From: DASUFH01 sp036274645
GTDB taxonomy: Bacteria > Acidobacteriota > Terriglobia > 20CM-2-55-15
Assembly (NCBI GenBank): GCA_036274645.1
Contig: DASUFH010000077.1
Coordinates: 1 to 5,970 of the forward strand
Direction of reading: 5' to 3'
DNA length: 5,970 nt
Part shown: positions 5,056 to 5,970 of the stretch, piece after piece
Layout: each line of letters starts with the position of its first letter
Position numbering within the stretch: position 1 is the stretch's first letter
The notes under the pieces: model-generated
Database searches by the model: none
Told to the model about the DNA's origin: nothing
The model's input: only the letters and a program-made list of their open reading frames with translations
Program-made: the position numbers and the translations under genes

Positions 5056-5970
5056 TGCGGCAACCGGAAACATCCACGTCCGGCCTGCGCCGTCGCGCGG
5101 CGACGTTCTGGAGCCTGGTCGGCGCCGGTTGTCTGGCTGCCGGTATGTTCGCGCTGCCGCAGGCGGGCAGTCTCACCGCGACCGCTTCGCCCCAGACCAC
5201 GCTGACCAAAGACCAGCTCGATTTTTTCGAAGACCGCATTCGTCCGATCCTGGCCTCGAACTGCTACGGCTGCCACAGCGCGGCGAAAGGGAATCCGCGA
5301 TCGGGACTGGAACTCGACTGGAAAGGCGGCTGGGAAAAAGGCGGCGCGCTCGGTCCGGCGATCACGCCGGGCGACCCGGAGAAGAGCCTGCTGATCAAAG
5401 CGGTTCGTTATGGAGGCACAATTGATATGCCTCCGTCGGGAAAGCTTTCGGATACACAGATCAATGATCTGGTGCGATGGGTGCGCATGGGCGCGCCCGA
5501 TCCCCGCACGACGCGCGGCGGGGGCGACGCCCCGCCCAGTTATGGCGGCATTGGGAAGAATCACTGGGCCTTCCAGCCCGTTACCCGGCCGGCGGCGCCG
5601 GGGGTGAACAACACCGCTTGGTTGAACAACGACATCGACCGCTTCGTCCTGGCGAAGCTGGAAGCCGCCGGCATGACCGGCAGCGAGCGCGCCGACAAGC
5701 GTACGCTCATCCGTCGAGCATACTTCGACCTGATCGGCCTGCCGCCGACGCCCGCGCAGGTCAGCGCGTTTCTGGCCGACAACTCCCCGAACGCTTTCGA
5801 GAAGGTCGTGGACGAACTGCTCGCATCCCCGCGTTACGGCGAACGCTGGGGACGGCACTGGCTCGATGTCGCGCGCTACTCGGATACCAAAGGTCAGTTT
5901 GACCGCCGGCGCGAGAGCTCTGTGTACCCGTACGCGTGGACCTACCGCGATTACGTCATCAAGGCGTTCA
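5055..5970 (+). CDS. PSCyt1-DUF1549 cytochrome-domain protein, 3'-truncated by window edge
   Basis: The frame stays open from ATG 5055 to the window end: 305 residues are visible and the stop is outside. The start overlaps the DUF1501 stop by one base (four bases if GTG 5052 is used). Residues 15-37 form a hydrophobic export signal or membrane anchor. The planctomycete-type cytochrome c domain (PSCyt1) spans roughly 55-148: NCYGCH at 69-74 gives the CxxCH haem c site (C70, C73, H74), then GGALGPAITPGDPEKSLL (96-113), DMPPSGKLS (124-132, M125 a possible axial ligand) and WVRMGAP (142-148). DUF1549 begins near NDIDRFVLAKLEAAG (192-206) and continues through RRAYFDLIGLPPTP (220-233) and SPRYGERWGRHWLDVARYSD (258-277). 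Full-length relatives usually carry DUF1553 after this, so I expect it beyond the edge. The role is unknown; periplasmic redox or substrate-processing work with the DUF1501 partner is inferred. Confidence 0.94.
   Translation, partial: MRQPETSTSGLRRRAATFWSLVGAGCLAAGMFALPQAGSLTATASPQTTLTKDQLDFFEDRIRPILASNCYGCHSAAKGNPRSGLELDWKGGWEKGGALGPAITPGDPEKSLLIKAVRYGGTIDMPPSGKLSDTQINDLVRWVRMGAPDPRTTRGGGDAPPSYGGIGKNHWAFQPVTRPAAPGVNNTAWLNNDIDRFVLAKLEAAGMTGSERADKRTLIRRAYFDLIGLPPTPAQVSAFLADNSPNAFEKVVDELLASPRYGERWGRHWLDVARYSDTKGQFDRRRESSVYPYAWTYRDYVIKAF

Noticed and set aside
4126..5073. 315-codon minus-strand open frame over the DUF1501 gene
   Set aside because: It is antisense to a gene with intact family motifs and a strong ribosome site, and its translation shows no recognisable domain.
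5118..5134. Lipoprotein signal around C26 of the PSCyt1 protein
   Set aside because: The residues before the cysteine are VGAG, with Gly at -3 where a lipobox normally has Leu or a similar residue, so a plain signal peptide or anchor fits better.
4983..5858. 291-codon minus-strand open frame over the right end
   Set aside because: It is the antisense shadow of the PSCyt1-DUF1549 frame, whose CxxCH and DUF1549 motifs are unmistakable.

Overview
The window is GC-rich bacterial chromosome with four protein-coding genes in two divergent pairs, separated and bordered by repeat-rich non-coding DNA. A Tat-exported DUF1501 protein paired with a PSCyt1/DUF1549 cytochrome-type protein is typical of Planctomycetota, Verrucomicrobiota and some Acidobacteriota such as the Solibacter/Bryobacter group. 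The scattered GC-rich hairpins ending in CGCCCCTACA, together with the aromatic-acid-type transporter, make me favour Acidobacteriota. This is an inference from gene content and repeat style, not a marker-gene assignment.

Layout. Positions 1-264 carry no gene. They hold a very long inverted repeat (48 bp perfect arms, 5-52 and 146-193) enclosing an 8-bp tandem array, then a REP-like hairpin (210-228), then a hairpin overlapping the stop codon of the first gene. Positions 265-1647 (minus) encode an MFS transporter of the aromatic acid:H+ symporter type. Positions 1692-3233 (minus) encode an adenylate-forming acyl/aryl-CoA ligase that starts with GTG. The ligase is upstream and the transporter follows after 44 nt, so they look like one operon for importing an organic (perhaps aromatic) acid and activating it with CoA. 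Positions 3234-3657 form the divergent intergenic region, with a candidate ligase promoter, two inverted copies of a 29-bp repeat and several GC-rich hairpins. Positions 3658-5055 (plus) encode a Tat-exported DUF1501 protein. A PSCyt1-DUF1549 protein overlaps its end, starts at 5055 (or GTG 5052), and runs off the right edge of the window.

Function. The minus-strand pair suggests uptake and intracellular CoA activation of a carboxylic acid. The plus-strand pair is a translationally coupled extracytoplasmic module: one protein with a twin-arginine signal and an alkaline-phosphatase-like fold family assignment, one with a CxxCH haem c site. Its biochemical role is not established. I found no CRISPR array, tRNA, rRNA, transposase or defence system. 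The least explained content is the repeat DNA at both non-coding regions.
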